Shown here piece by piece: positions 11,867 through 21,349 of a DNA stretch of 64,000 nucleotides; within the stretch, counting starts at the first letter, position 1, and each line of letters starts with the position of its first letter. The notes under the pieces are model-generated. The model made no database searches and had not been told where the DNA came from. It worked only from the letters and a program-made list of their open reading frames with translations. The translations under genes and the position numbers were made by a program. This DNA is from Prorocentrum cordatum (taxonomy: Eukaryota; Sar; Dinophyceae; Prorocentrales; Prorocentraceae): NCBI GenBank assembly GCA_963575745.1, contig CAUYUJ010014337.1:29077-93076 (forward strand), written 5' to 3'.

Positions 11867-12224
11867 CTTCATCTGTTTCTTATCAACCTCCCCCTGGACA
11901 TGGCACGACGATGGTTCCAGGCAGCACATCCAGCGACAGGCCTAGCCGCTCACACGTCGAAGCCTCTCCGAAGGCTTCTCCGGGACAACGCCCTCGGGGT
12001 ACTGCCTGAAGCCCAGGCTGGCGCGCTTCCTCTTCCTGCTCCCCCTCCCAGCAGTCCTTCACCTCCTCCCTCTCATACCTCTCCTCCCCGCCCCCGCCTC
12101 CTCACCCTCATCTTTCATGGTCCCCCTCCTCCTCCTCCTCCTCCTCCTCCTCCTCCTCCTCTTCCTCCTCCTCCTCCTCCTCCTCCTGCTCCTCCTCGTC
12201 CTCCTCATCCCCCTCGTTTTGTAG
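11867..12224. other. Short unique stretch then (CTC)n
   Basis: 11867-12050 is unique and includes GAAGCCTCTCCGAAGGCTTC, a palindromic block resembling family M2 but isolated. 12120-12210 is a CTC tract. Confidence 0.45.
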
Positions 12225-12370
12225 ACCTGCCTGAAGCCGTTGCCGACGCCCTTGGTGAGAAGGTCGTTGGGGTCGGGGAGCAGGTTGTCCAAATCGGACA
12301 GGTCGATTTCGGCCGTCCGGCAAATGTCCGTTGCGCCGCGACCTTTGCGGCCCGCCGCCCATCGAGACAT
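12225..12370 (-). pseudogene. Possible coding fragment, truncated by a (CTC)n tract
   Basis: On the minus strand about 45 codons, encoding ...TAEIDLSDLDNLL and DLLTKGVGNGFRQVYK, have C or G at nearly every third position (for example aaC-gaC-ctT-ctC-acC-aaG-ggC-gtC). This is typical of GC-rich protist exons and unlike the surrounding repeats. The frame can start at an ATG near 12370 (MSRWAAGRK...) and runs into the CTC tract below 12220, where it becomes poly-Arg. No family is recognised. It may be an exon fragment or a truncated retrocopy. Confidence 0.3.
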
Positions 12371-12489
12371 CAACAACAATAGTCCAACATAGAAAAACAA
12401 ATATCATGGCGAAGAGCCCAATCACATGAAGCTGCGGGTACTGCGAGGCAAGTGAGAAGAGCAAGGGGGGAGGAGTGAGTGGTGTGCCG

Positions 12490-14165
12490 ACATGGGGCGG
12501 GTGCGCCATGCGGACCCTGCCACTCGGGCCTTGGATGGAGCTCCCTATGGGACCACGAAACGCTTCAGGGGTGTGCTGAATCGGGCGCAGGTACGCCATG
12601 CGAACCCTGCCGCTAGGGCCTTCGATGGAGCTCCCTCTGATGCCACGAAGCGTGTATGGGGTTGTGCTGAATCGGGTGCGGGTATGCCCATGCGGACGCT
12701 GCCGCTAGTGCATTCGGTGGAGGTCCCGTCGGGGCCGCGACACGTGTGAGGGGTGTGCTGAATCGGGTGCGGGTACGCCATGCAGAACCTGCCAATGGGG
12801 CCTCCGGCGGAACTCCTTCGAGGCCACGAAACGTGAGGGGTGTGCCGAATCGGGTGCAGGTACGCGATGCGGACCCTGCCGCTGGGCCCTTCGGTGGGGC
12901 TCCCCATGGGGCCACGAAACGTGTATGGGGTGTGCTGAATCGGATGCGAGCACGCCATGCGGACCCTGCCGATGGGCATTCGGTGGAGTTCCCTCTGGGG
13001 CAACGAGAAGTGTGAGGGGTGTGCTGAATGGGGTGCGGGCACGTCATGCAGACCCTGCCGCTGGGGCCTTCGGTGGAACTCCATATGGAGCCACGGAACT
13101 TGTGAGGGTGTGAAGAATCGGGTGCGAGCACGCCATGCGGACCCTGCCGCCGAGACAGTCGGTGGAGCCACCTCATGGGCCACGAAACGTGTGAGAGGTG
13201 AATCGGGCGCGGGTACGCCATGCAGACTCTGCCGCTGGGTCCTTCGGTGGACCTTCTAATGGGGCCACGAAACGCGTGAGGAGTGTGATGAACAGGGTGC
13301 GGGTGCGCCATGCGGACCCTGCCGCTGGGGCCTTCGGTGGAGCTCCCTCTGGGGCCACGGACCGCGTGATAGGTTTGCTGAATCGGGCGCGGGTACGCCA
13401 TGTGGACCCTGCCAATGGGGCCTTCGGAGGAGATCCATATGGGGCCACGAAACGTGTGAGGGGTGTGCTGAGTCGAGTGCGAGTATGCGATGCGGACCCT
13501 GCCGCTGGGTCCTTCGGTGGAGCTCCGTATGGGGCCACGAAACGCGTGAGAGCTGTACCGAATCAGGTGGGGGTCCGCCATTCGGACTCTGCCGCTGGGG
13601 CCTGCGGTGGAGCCCCCCTCGGGGCCACGAAACGTGTGACGGGTGTGCTGATTCGAGTGCGAGTACGCTATGCGGACCCTGCAGATGGGGCCTTAGGTGA
13701 AGATCCATATGGGGCCACGAAACGTGTATGGGGTGTGCTGAATCAGATGCGAGTGCTCTATGCGGACCCTGCCGCTGGGGCCTTCGGTGGAGCCCTGAGG
13801 GCCACGAAACTTGTGAGGGTGCGGTCCCTGCCGCCGCCACAATCGGTGGAGCCCCCTGGGCCACGAAACGTGTGAGGAGTGAATCGGGTGCGGTTACGCC
13901 ATGCGGACCCTGATGCTGAGACAATCGGCGGGCCACGAAACGCGTGAGGGGTGTGCTGAACCGGGTGTGGGGTACGCCATGCAGAACCTGCCAATGGGGC
14001 CTTCGGTGGGGCTCCCCATGGGGCTACGAAACGTGTATGGGGTGTGCTGAATCGGATGCGAATACGCTATGCGGACCCCGCCGCTGGGGCCTTCGGTGGA
14101 GTGTCCTATGGGGCCACGAACCGTGTGAGGGGTGTGCCGAATCGGATGCGGGTACGCATGATGGT
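12490..14165. repeat. 90-bp minisatellite, about 19 copies
   Basis: The phrase GGGGCCACGAAACGTGTG recurs near 12553, 12643, 12735, 12824, 12912, 13001, 13091, 13180, 13265, 13355, 13445, 13535, 13625, 13715, 13802, 13861, 13933, 14024 and 14114. Spacing is mostly 85-92 bp and often exactly 90. Two shorter spacings (59 and 72 bp) near 13802-13933 are deletions. Other unit blocks are GTGTGCTGAATCGGGTGCG, GCCATGCGGACCCTGCC and GGGGCCTTCGGTGGAGC. Ninety bases equal 30 codons, so long frames of 30-residue repeats open on both strands: minus 12613-13581, with FRGP, STEGPSGRVRMA and PIQHTP; plus 13198-13875, with RVRHADPAAGAFGGAP. Neither strand shows a start context, domain or signal peptide, so it is annotated as a repeat. 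Confidence 0.9.
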
Positions 14166-14456
14166 TATGAGGTGAAGGCATATGCAGGGCGGAGGCAAGG
14201 GACGGGAGGAGGAGGAGGAGGAGGAGGAGGAGGAGAAGGGCGCGGGGCGCTATCTCTGGAGAGCGAGGACCCAACACCACAGGATGGCTGGGAACAAAAG
14301 AATTCAAGTGGAGGCTGTCGTCGTCGTCGTCGTCGTCTTCTTCCTCCTCCTCCTCCTCCGCCTCCTCCTCTTCCCCCACCCACCCCACGCTACCCAAGCA
14401 AACACACACACACGCGCACGCACACATGTTCCTCTGCTTCCTCATCAGAGTTAAAA
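14166..14456. other. Transition zone with (GGA)n, (GTC)n and (CA)n
   Basis: Short GGA (14204-14236), GTC/CTC (14318-14370) and CA (14400-14425) runs between the minisatellite and the next ATC tract. No gene. Confidence 0.6.
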
Positions 14457-14470
14457 GCAGCATCATCATC

Positions 14471-14502
<32 letters not shown>

Positions 14503-14521
14503 CATCACCACCACCACCACC

Positions 14522-14589
<68 letters not shown>

Positions 14590-14694
14590 TATCATCATCA
14601 TCCTAATAATAATCATCATCATCATCATCATCAACATCATCATCATCATCAGCATCATCATCATCAGCAGCATCATCAGCATCATCCCCATCAC

Positions 14695-14742
<48 letters not shown>

Positions 14743-16325
14743 AATCATCATCATAATAATCATCATCATCATAATCATCCACATCATCATCACCATCATC
14801 ATCATCATCCTCATCATCAGCATCAGCATCACCATCACCATCATCATCATCGTAGTCGTCGTCATCATCATGATAATGATGATCAGCATCATCATCAGCA
14901 TCATCATCATCAGCATCACCATCGGAATCAGCATAAGAATCATCATCATCACCATCATCATCGTCGTCATCATCATCAGCATCATCACCAGCATCATCAT
15001 CATCATCATCAGCATCAGTATCATCATCAGTATCATCATCAGCATCATGATCATCATAATGCTAATCATCAGCAGCAGCATCATCGTGAGCATCACCACC
15101 TTCAGCATCATCATCAGCAGCAGCATCATCCTCATCATCAGCGCCATCATCGTCATCATCACCATCACCATCAACGTAATCATCATAACGATCATCGTCA
15201 TCCGCGGCATCATCATCATAATCATAATCGTCGCTATCATCATTATCATCATCATCATCAGCATCATCAGCATCATCATCATCAGCAGCAGCATCCTCAT
15301 CACCATCATCATCATGATCAGAAGCATCAGCATCACCATGAGCAGCAGCATCATCATCAATATCATCAGCATCGTCGTCATCACCATCATCAGTCACCAT
15401 CATCAGTAGCATCATTGCCATTGCCGTCGTCGCCACCATCGTCATCGGCATCAGCATCAGCATCAGCATCATCGTCATTATCATCATCGTCGACAGAATC
15501 ACCATCGTCATCATGGCCATAATCATCATCATCATCATCATCATCATCAATATCATCATGATCATCATCGGCATCGATTTTATCGTCATCATCATCAGCA
15601 GCATCATCAGCATCATCATACGCACATCCAGTCGCATCACCACCGCCACGAACACCCTCATCACCATCAGCAGCAGAATCATCGTCGTCAACACCACAGT
15701 CATCATGAGCAGCAGCACCAACAGCACCGGCACTGTCATCCTCATCATCATCCGCAACCTTCATCACCACCATGATTAGAATCGTGACCAACGGCACCGG
15801 CATCATCGCCGTCATTATCGTCATCGTTACCGCCATCGTAATCGACACTGAGGTAAGCCGCCGCCTCCTTCTCTCCCTCATTGCGCCCCTCTGGTAGAGG
15901 AAGATAGCATCCTCCTCCTCTTCCTCCTCCTCCTCCTCATAATCATCATCATCACCACCATAGTCATCCTCCTCATCAGAATCAGCATCATCATCAACGG
16001 CATCATTGACATCGTCATCACCATCAGCATCATCATCGGCATCATAATGATCAACATCTTCACCAACAGCAGCAGCATCATCATCAGCATCGTCATGATC
16101 ATCATCAGCATCATCAACAGCATCATCATCATCAGCATCATCAGGATCATCATCATGAGCATCCGCAGAAGCATCGGCATCATCTGCTCATCGTCATCCG
16201 CATCCTCATCATCCTCATCATCCTCTTATTCCTCCTCCTCATCATCATTGCAACATCATCAGCAGCATCATCAGCATCATCATCAGCAGCAGCAGCAGTA
16301 GCAGCATCATCATCATCATCATCAT

Positions 16326-16398
<73 letters not shown>

Positions 16399-16426
16399 AT
16401 CATCATCATCATCATCATCATCATCA
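14457..16426. repeat. (ATC)n compound microsatellite, about 2 kb, host of the retrotransposon insertion
   Basis: Longest ATC/CAG tract in the window, with an ACC block at 14507-14537. It is briefly interrupted near 15850-15950 by non-repeat DNA and ends in perfect CAT units at 16426. The same tract resumes at 23463, so 16427-23462 is an insertion into it. Confidence 0.9.
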
Positions 16427-16524
16427 GAGCAACTCTTTTTTCACACTGCAGGGACACAGATCTGACGAAAGCCTCGAGACGTCCAGGCCAGAGGTCAGAG
16501 TCGATGCACGCTCTCACTCCTCCC
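16427..16524 (-). repeat. Split direct repeat B2 (3' terminus)
   Basis: 98 bp matching B1 at 16681-16778 except for two C/T differences near the left end. It is separated from A2 by 16 bases (AGGGTGGGAGGGTGGG). Its outer edge meets perfect CAT repeats. Confidence 0.9.
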
Positions 16525-16540
16525 AGGGTGGGAGGGTGGG

Positions 16541-16680
16541 AGCCGAAGACAGGCTATGGAGGGGAGAGCGGGGACAAGTGAGAGAAGGCATCCCGATGTT
16601 TAAACTTCCTTGGATCGTTTAGCAGGTACTGACATCACCGAATTCAAAAAGCCCAAGCTCAAACCGTTCAAGAACATATA
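16541..16680 (-). repeat. Split direct repeat A2
   Basis: 140 bp matching A1 at 23323-23462 with one difference (16606 T versus 23388 G). Its end abuts B1. Confidence 0.92.
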
Positions 16681-16778
16681 GAGCAATTCTTTTTTCACAT
16701 TGCAGGGACACAGATCTGACGAAAGCCTCGAGACGTCCAGGCCAGAGGTCAGAGTCGATGCACGCTCTCACTCCTCCC
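16681..16778 (-). repeat. Split direct repeat B1
   Basis: 98 bp, same sequence as B2 with two substitutions. It lies between the methyltransferase-like frame and A2. Confidence 0.92.
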
Positions 16779-16803
16779 CAAATTTCCCGAGTACGGGAGT
16801 TCA

Positions 16804-17680
16804 CTAGGGCTGGGTAGGGAGGGATGTTGAATTATATCCGAACGTGGCAACGCAAGAGGCAGTAAGTGCCCGAACTATACAGTGTGCGAGCTCGGGCGGG
16901 TAGGCAGCTGCAGGACGGGCGCGGGCGCTGCCCTCGAGTTGGAAATGAGGCAGGCCTGACCGCGAGCACTGTCCCGTCTGACCACTACATTTTCGGCAAA
17001 GATTCTTGGGATCGTCAACTGTCACGTGACAGAACATGAGGCGAGTTGGCTTCTTACATTGGGCTTTGAATTGGCACTGGTCTAGTTCGACTAAGCTGAC
17101 ATGCGGCAGGTGTGCTAAGGCTTGGATTTCTGCGGTATGCCACAGACGAGAGGTGAGCGGGTGCTCAAGAACAGCAGGGATCTTGAGCTGATGGAAAAGA
17201 GCGAACAGGCCTATGGCGGCGTGGGCGATCCGATTGCCCACCTTGATTTTCTCTCGGTCTGGTGCACTGAGCGACTGGCTGGGCAAACCCCAAGGCATGT
17301 GCTTGGATCGGATCTTTGCCGTCCGATCTCGCGCGATTGAGAAGGTTTGGCACGAGGGGGCCAACGCTGCTGCCAGGATAAGGCCCCGGCGGGCGTCGCG
17401 TCGGATCGCCCTGAGAACCCTAGGATCGACAAGATTCTGCCAAACTGGGTCGTGGGCCACGTCCCAGCTGCGTGTCCTAAAGCCTAGCTTTTCACCTGCT
17501 CGCGAGATGCAACGGCTTCCCGCAAAAAAATCGGCGACATACCGGCCTCTGAGGCCGAAACGCTGCGCAGCGAGATGTCTCTCGCGGCAGCCACGGAAAC
17601 TCCGCCTCAGCTTGGCACGCGCGACTGCCAGGTCAGCATTCGATGGCTGAACCGGACTGGGTGAGCATGGCCGAGCATGA
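16804..17680 (-). CDS. C5-methyltransferase-like domain, 3'-most ORF of the tyrosine-recombinase element
   Basis: Lies in the last third of an open frame that runs 19233-16804 (809 codons); only residues from about 530 onward are taken as real. Seen: VADFFAGSR (566-574), which fits the SAM-binding FxGxG-type motif I; APSCQTFS (625-632), where the PC-type motif IV with its catalytic Cys would lie; VLEHP (688-692) at the place of the ENV motif VI; then QCQF and KPTRLMFC, and a possible zinc cluster CRKCSGQTGQC. Cytosine methyltransferase capture by retrotransposons is known in dinoflagellates and some algae, and DIRS1-type elements carry an adenine methyltransferase-like domain. The motif order here suggests the C5 fold, but ENV is replaced by EHP, so activity is uncertain. 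The domain starts inside the 3' end of the recombinase frame in another frame, so it is made by frameshift, reinitiation or trans-splicing, or the copy is broken. Stop at 16804, just before B1. Confidence 0.7.
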
Positions 17681-19076
17681 TCCTCATCAGATGGACCTCG
17701 CACGCCTCGTACAGGCGCCTCTGGTCCGCGGGAAAGCGCTCGTACTCGGCGCTCAGGCGGCTGCTGTGCTCGTAACGGTGCATGCTTTTCGCCTGGGCCC
17801 AGCAGCCGCGCCTCCGAATCTCCTCTAGGCTGCGAGTGCGTCTGCTGGCGTCGATGCTCGCGCCTGAGTGGCGGAGTTGGTACAGTGTCAGTTTGCCAGC
17901 CCCGATCTCGGCCGCCGCCAGCTGCACCGCTTGCGAGAGCTCCAGGTACGTGAAGGGCCACAGCTTGGTCCTGTCTCCGTGCCCTCGGAGCTCGGCGAAC
18001 AGCGGACCCAGCCCCCGAAGGTAGCTCGAGTCCAGGAGGCAGCCCTCGTCGTAGCGATTCGTCTTGCTCGGTCGGCCTTCCTCCTCTGGGTGCGTTAGGA
18101 GGCCCCAGCTGTCCACTGTAGCACGCGAAGGCGGGACCAGGTCGCACTTCCGAGCTGCCAGCAGAGAAGAGGGCCTCGAGTAGGCAGAGAGGCATACGGC
18201 GAGGAACAGGGCCATGAACGGGAGGCCCTTGTCCACCAGACGCCACATCACTGCCGACCACACGGCGAGCGGCAGCGCTCGGCGGGTGCGCGAGGGCGTC
18301 AGCCGCCTCCACGCCTTGAGCGCTCGCCACGTCCGCGGCAAGGCTCTTCCACCCCGTCGGCCAAAGGCCGGGTGTCGGTCGATGAGGGCGGCACCAGTCT
18401 GGTCTCCCAGGCTGCTCTGCTCCCCGGACAGGTACATCGCGGTGAAGTAGTCGCACACCCAACGATCCACGGTCTCGTCCGAGCTCCTCACGAGCTCGTC
18501 GTCGGTCAGGTCGGCATGCAAGTAGAAACGATCGAGATATTTGGCATAGCGCTCCCTCGTCCGGCGAGTCACTGCCAGTCGCTCCAGCAAGGTGGGCCCG
18601 CCAGCTGCGGTCTGCATAATCATGTCCGTGTAAAGGGCCGCACGGCGCCGGCGTCGGGAGTCCTGGAGGCGCCGAGACCTCCTTGCGGCCGCAGTCGCGT
18701 GGTTCACTAAGCTGTCGGACCCACTCGACTCGCCCCCCTCCCCGGCGCCCGCCACGTCGTCGCCAGCGTCGTCCGCGGGAGCGAGGTCCTCGAGCGTCAC
18801 AGAGGGCGGCAACGGCGGCTGGCGAGGGCGGCTCTCCAGGCGCGCCTTGACCGAGCGGGCGCCAGGGCCCCCTGTCCTCGCGACGGGGCGGGCTCTGGGA
18901 CCGCACGTGTCCGTCGCCACCTGGGGCCTCTCCAGCACTCTCGACCTCGCCTTCACTGTCGGCGGATCTCTCCGGCAGGGCGGCGGGCCGACGCCAGGCC
19001 GCGGCAGCGCCCGCGACGACGCTGGGGGACTCGCCCGCGATGGCGCCCGCGGCGGCCGCAGAGCCCGCGCGCGCAT
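17607..19076 (-). CDS. Tyrosine recombinase of the DIRS-order element
   Basis: Frame of 489 codons. The basic, Pro-rich first 145 residues are low complexity. A core-binding-like helical region (about 160-260: ERLAVTRRTRERYAKYLDRF, VDRWVCDYFTAMY) precedes the catalytic domain. Catalytic signature seen: AYSRPSSLL with box I Arg301, SKTNR (337-341) as the possible Lys loop, TLYQLRHSGAS (397-407) with Arg402 and the usual His replaced by Tyr399, and RGCWAQAKSMHRYEH (423-437) with the nucleophile Tyr435. Together these define a tyrosine recombinase, which would integrate the circular cDNA and explains the absence of target duplication. It lies directly after RNase H, as expected for this group. 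The same DNA is open in a second minus frame (the N-terminal part of the 809-codon frame), which looks like a GC-driven shadow. Confidence 0.85.
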   Translation of the reverse strand: MRARALRPPRAPSRASPPASSRALPRPGVGPPPCRRDPPTVKARSRVLERPQVATDTCGPRARPVARTGGPGARSVKARLESRPRQPPLPPSVTLEDLAPADDAGDDVAGAGEGGESSGSDSLVNHATAAARRSRRLQDSRRRRRAALYTDMIMQTAAGGPTLLERLAVTRRTRERYAKYLDRFYLHADLTDDELVRSSDETVDRWVCDYFTAMYLSGEQSSLGDQTGAALIDRHPAFGRRGGRALPRTWRALKAWRRLTPSRTRRALPLAVWSAVMWRLVDKGLPFMALFLAVCLSAYSRPSSLLAARKCDLVPPSRATVDSWGLLTHPEEEGRPSKTNRYDEGCLLDSSYLRGLGPLFAELRGHGDRTKLWPFTYLELSQAVQLAAAEIGAGKLTLYQLRHSGASIDASRRTRSLEEIRRRGCWAQAKSMHRYEHSSRLSAEYERFPADQRRLYEACEVHLMRIMLGHAHPVRFSHRMLTWQSRVPS

Positions 19077-19141
19077 CCGTCGGGACAGACTCTTCGGGGA
19101 CGGAAGCGAGGAGGGCCTGACTACAGTAAGAGCCGAAACGA

Positions 19142-19149
19142 CTACGGAG

Positions 19150-19198
<49 letters not shown>

Positions 19199-19700
19199 GG
19201 GAGCAGAGATCCGAACCTGCTGATCCAGGACATCGGTTAGCAACTTGGACGAAACTTCTGAGTGATCCCGGCTCCCGGCATCGCTCTGGTTAAACTCCGA
19301 GGGAATCCACCTAAAGTACGGGGCGATGCCAAGGGCAAGGGCATAGGCGCTGAAGCGCCGAATCTGGACTAGGAGCTTGAAGTCCTGACTCCGCGAGCGA
19401 GCGAAAGCAAGAACGACGGCCATGTTGTCACACCAGAAAAGCTGTCTGACGCAGGACCCATATCTGGTCCTGGCGAGCCTACGGATGGCCTTCACCAAGG
19501 CCCGGGCCTCCAGCACCAGAATGCCCTCGCTAAGGCCCCGGACTCCCCTCCGGACGGTTTCCCAGGCCGAGCCTCGGAGGAGCTGCCAGGGGACTTCGGG
19601 AAAATCCGCCACGACCTCCCAGTCGTCTAGCTGAGGCTCGTCTCCCAAAAGTTGGCTTCTCCACTCGCCTGACTCGCCGCGGAAGAGGTGGGCTAAAGGC
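19142..19700 (-). CDS. RNase H domain of the element
   Basis: Open frame 19142-19648 (168 codons), readable upstream without Met to about 19695 (FRGESGEWRSQLLGDEPQ). Seen: ILVLEARALVKAI with acidic E47, QLFWCDNMAVVLAFARS with D74, and YFRWIPSEFNQSDAGSR with D123, fitting retroelement RNase H, which removes RNA from the cDNA hybrid. The frame differs by one base from the RT frame just upstream, with the change near 19685-19700 in a C-rich run. It ends by running into a (GA)n tract, where it becomes a Ser-Leu repeat. Confidence 0.75.
19151..19195. repeat. (GA)n microsatellite
   Basis: About 22 GA units between the RNase H and recombinase frames. Length change here would alter the reading frame linking the two domains. 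Confidence 0.9.
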
Positions 19701-21243
19701 TACGAGCTCCTCGACCACTTCGGGCCACATCGAGCCCACGTCAAAATACTGGACCGAAATGAACTTATAGACGGTGTGGAAGATAGAAAGGGACTCACGG
19801 GCAGCCAGACCGCAGAAGGTGCAATGTCCGATCACTTTTTCAAGCGCCTGGCCGCTGCAGCGGCCCCGAGCGAGGAGGCCAGTCAGGCCCCGCTCGAGCT
19901 TCCAAAACCGGCTCGAGGTGATCCCCGAGCGGAGGCGGGTGCCGTCGAGCTCCGTGCCGAGAGCCTCACCTGCGCCGCCGTGGGACTCCGACTTGTGGAG
20001 CGCCAGGCCGACCGGCTCGAACAGATCGCTCCACTCGGAGACCATCCTGTCACCGAGGTCGGCATCGTCCGAGACGGCGCCAAGGTTGTCCACGTGCACG
20101 TAAGCCCCTCCGACCCCGCGCGAGGCGGCCCGCAACACAAACGCCTCGACCTGGTCCTGAATCAAGGGCTGGTGTCTGCCGGCTGGCATTGCCCTGCACA
20201 GGCTGGGGCTACGACACACCCTGTCCTCATTCGCGGCCTGGGCCAGGTACAGCGACCACGTGAACCCCCATCGGAAGCACGGCAAGGTAGGGCCGCACAG
20301 GGGCATCCGGCGGGGCATCCCCAGGGACGCCGGTCACCTGAATCCCGTCGAACACGTGCTTCGGGACGGCGGGAAGGCAGAAGTAGCGGCCGAGGTCCTC
20401 GCGGACGCGCATGCGGTAGAAGCAGTCCTTCACGTCGGTGGTGGCCACGTAGACAGTGAAGGCGTCCAGAAGCCTTTGCCCCTCAACTGACGAGGGCAAG
20501 ACACCCGGCGGCAACTCTACCTCGATCCGGCCGAACCCCTCGCTACTGAGGAGCTGCACACCTGGCGGCGTTCTGAAATGGCCGTTGCTTCGCCTAGCGT
20601 CAATTATCATACGTTGAGCCCCGTTCGACTTGGCTACGAAAAACAGGCCCACCGACTCGGCGGGTCTGGTGGTCACTCCTAGAAGTCCCCGTCCAGCGAG
20701 ATCTCGCAAGAAGGTACGATAAGATTTAGAATTCCTCTTCAGCACTGGGTCCATGTACAACCGCGGCATGCTGTCGAAGTCCACTGTCTCCGGCTCCAAC
20801 CTCATTCGCTTGTGATTCTCCTCCAGGAAAGAGCGGCACCCAGGGCTCACGATGTCCTCGATGAAGCGGCAGCCCAGCACGCTATCAGGCAGCGAGACCT
20901 TGCCGGGCTGGTAGGAGACGAGGTTCCTTGGGGCAGAGTCCGTCTCGTATACGGACTGCCCCCGGAGCAGCTCCCGCAGGGCTGCCTCCGCCTTCGGCAT
21001 CACCTCCGGAGCTGCGGCCTGACGCCGATGAGCTTCACGGAGCAGGTGCTGCTGAAGGGCTGCATGCTTGTCCAGGGTTGACGCGCCTGGACTCGGTGAA
21101 GCGACCGCGCCCTTGAAGCCCGCCAGCCAGTTCAAGCTGCGGAGGGCGCGATTCACCAATTCCACCTCATGCTGCCGAGCGTGGGTCCTACGCTGAGACC
21201 TGCGTCCCCGAGCGGAGTCGCCCGGCGCCATCATCATCGGCAC
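19530..21243 (-). CDS. Reverse transcriptase of the element, frame broken at 20265-20269
   Basis: First frame (20227-21243) has a basic leader, then VAKSNGAQRMIIDARRSN (203-220), motif A TTDVKDCFYRM (Asp270) and the start of motif B, YLAVLPMG. It then leaves frame at a run of five C on the plus strand (20265-20269). The second frame (19530-20318) carries on with GFTWSLYLAQA, completing motif B, then AYVHVDNLGAV as motif C (VDN in place of YxDD, usual for this RT group) and LHKSESHGG as motif D. One extra base in the homopolymer explains the switch: a sequencing error, a real mutation or a slippery frameshift site. Upstream ELVNRALRSLNWLAG is the start of the pol-type region. The RT copies the element RNA. 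Confidence 0.85.
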
Positions 21244-21349
21244 GGGAAAAAGGTCTCTCTCTCAAAATCGGACGGCGGCAGCGGCGAGGCGCGGGCCAAG
21301 TTGCGGTACCAGCCAGGGGGGGCCCACTCCCCCGGCTGTGCCTTCTCGG

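Noticed and set aside
13894..15390. 498-codon minus frame with poly-Met and poly-Asp
   Set aside because: A CAT tract joined to part of the 90-bp minisatellite; no coding signature.
16804..17700. Adenine-specific (Dam-like) methyltransferase as in DIRS1
   Set aside because: Motif I precedes a Cys-containing APSCQTFS block, and no DPPY-type motif is seen, so the C5-like fold fits better, though not proven.
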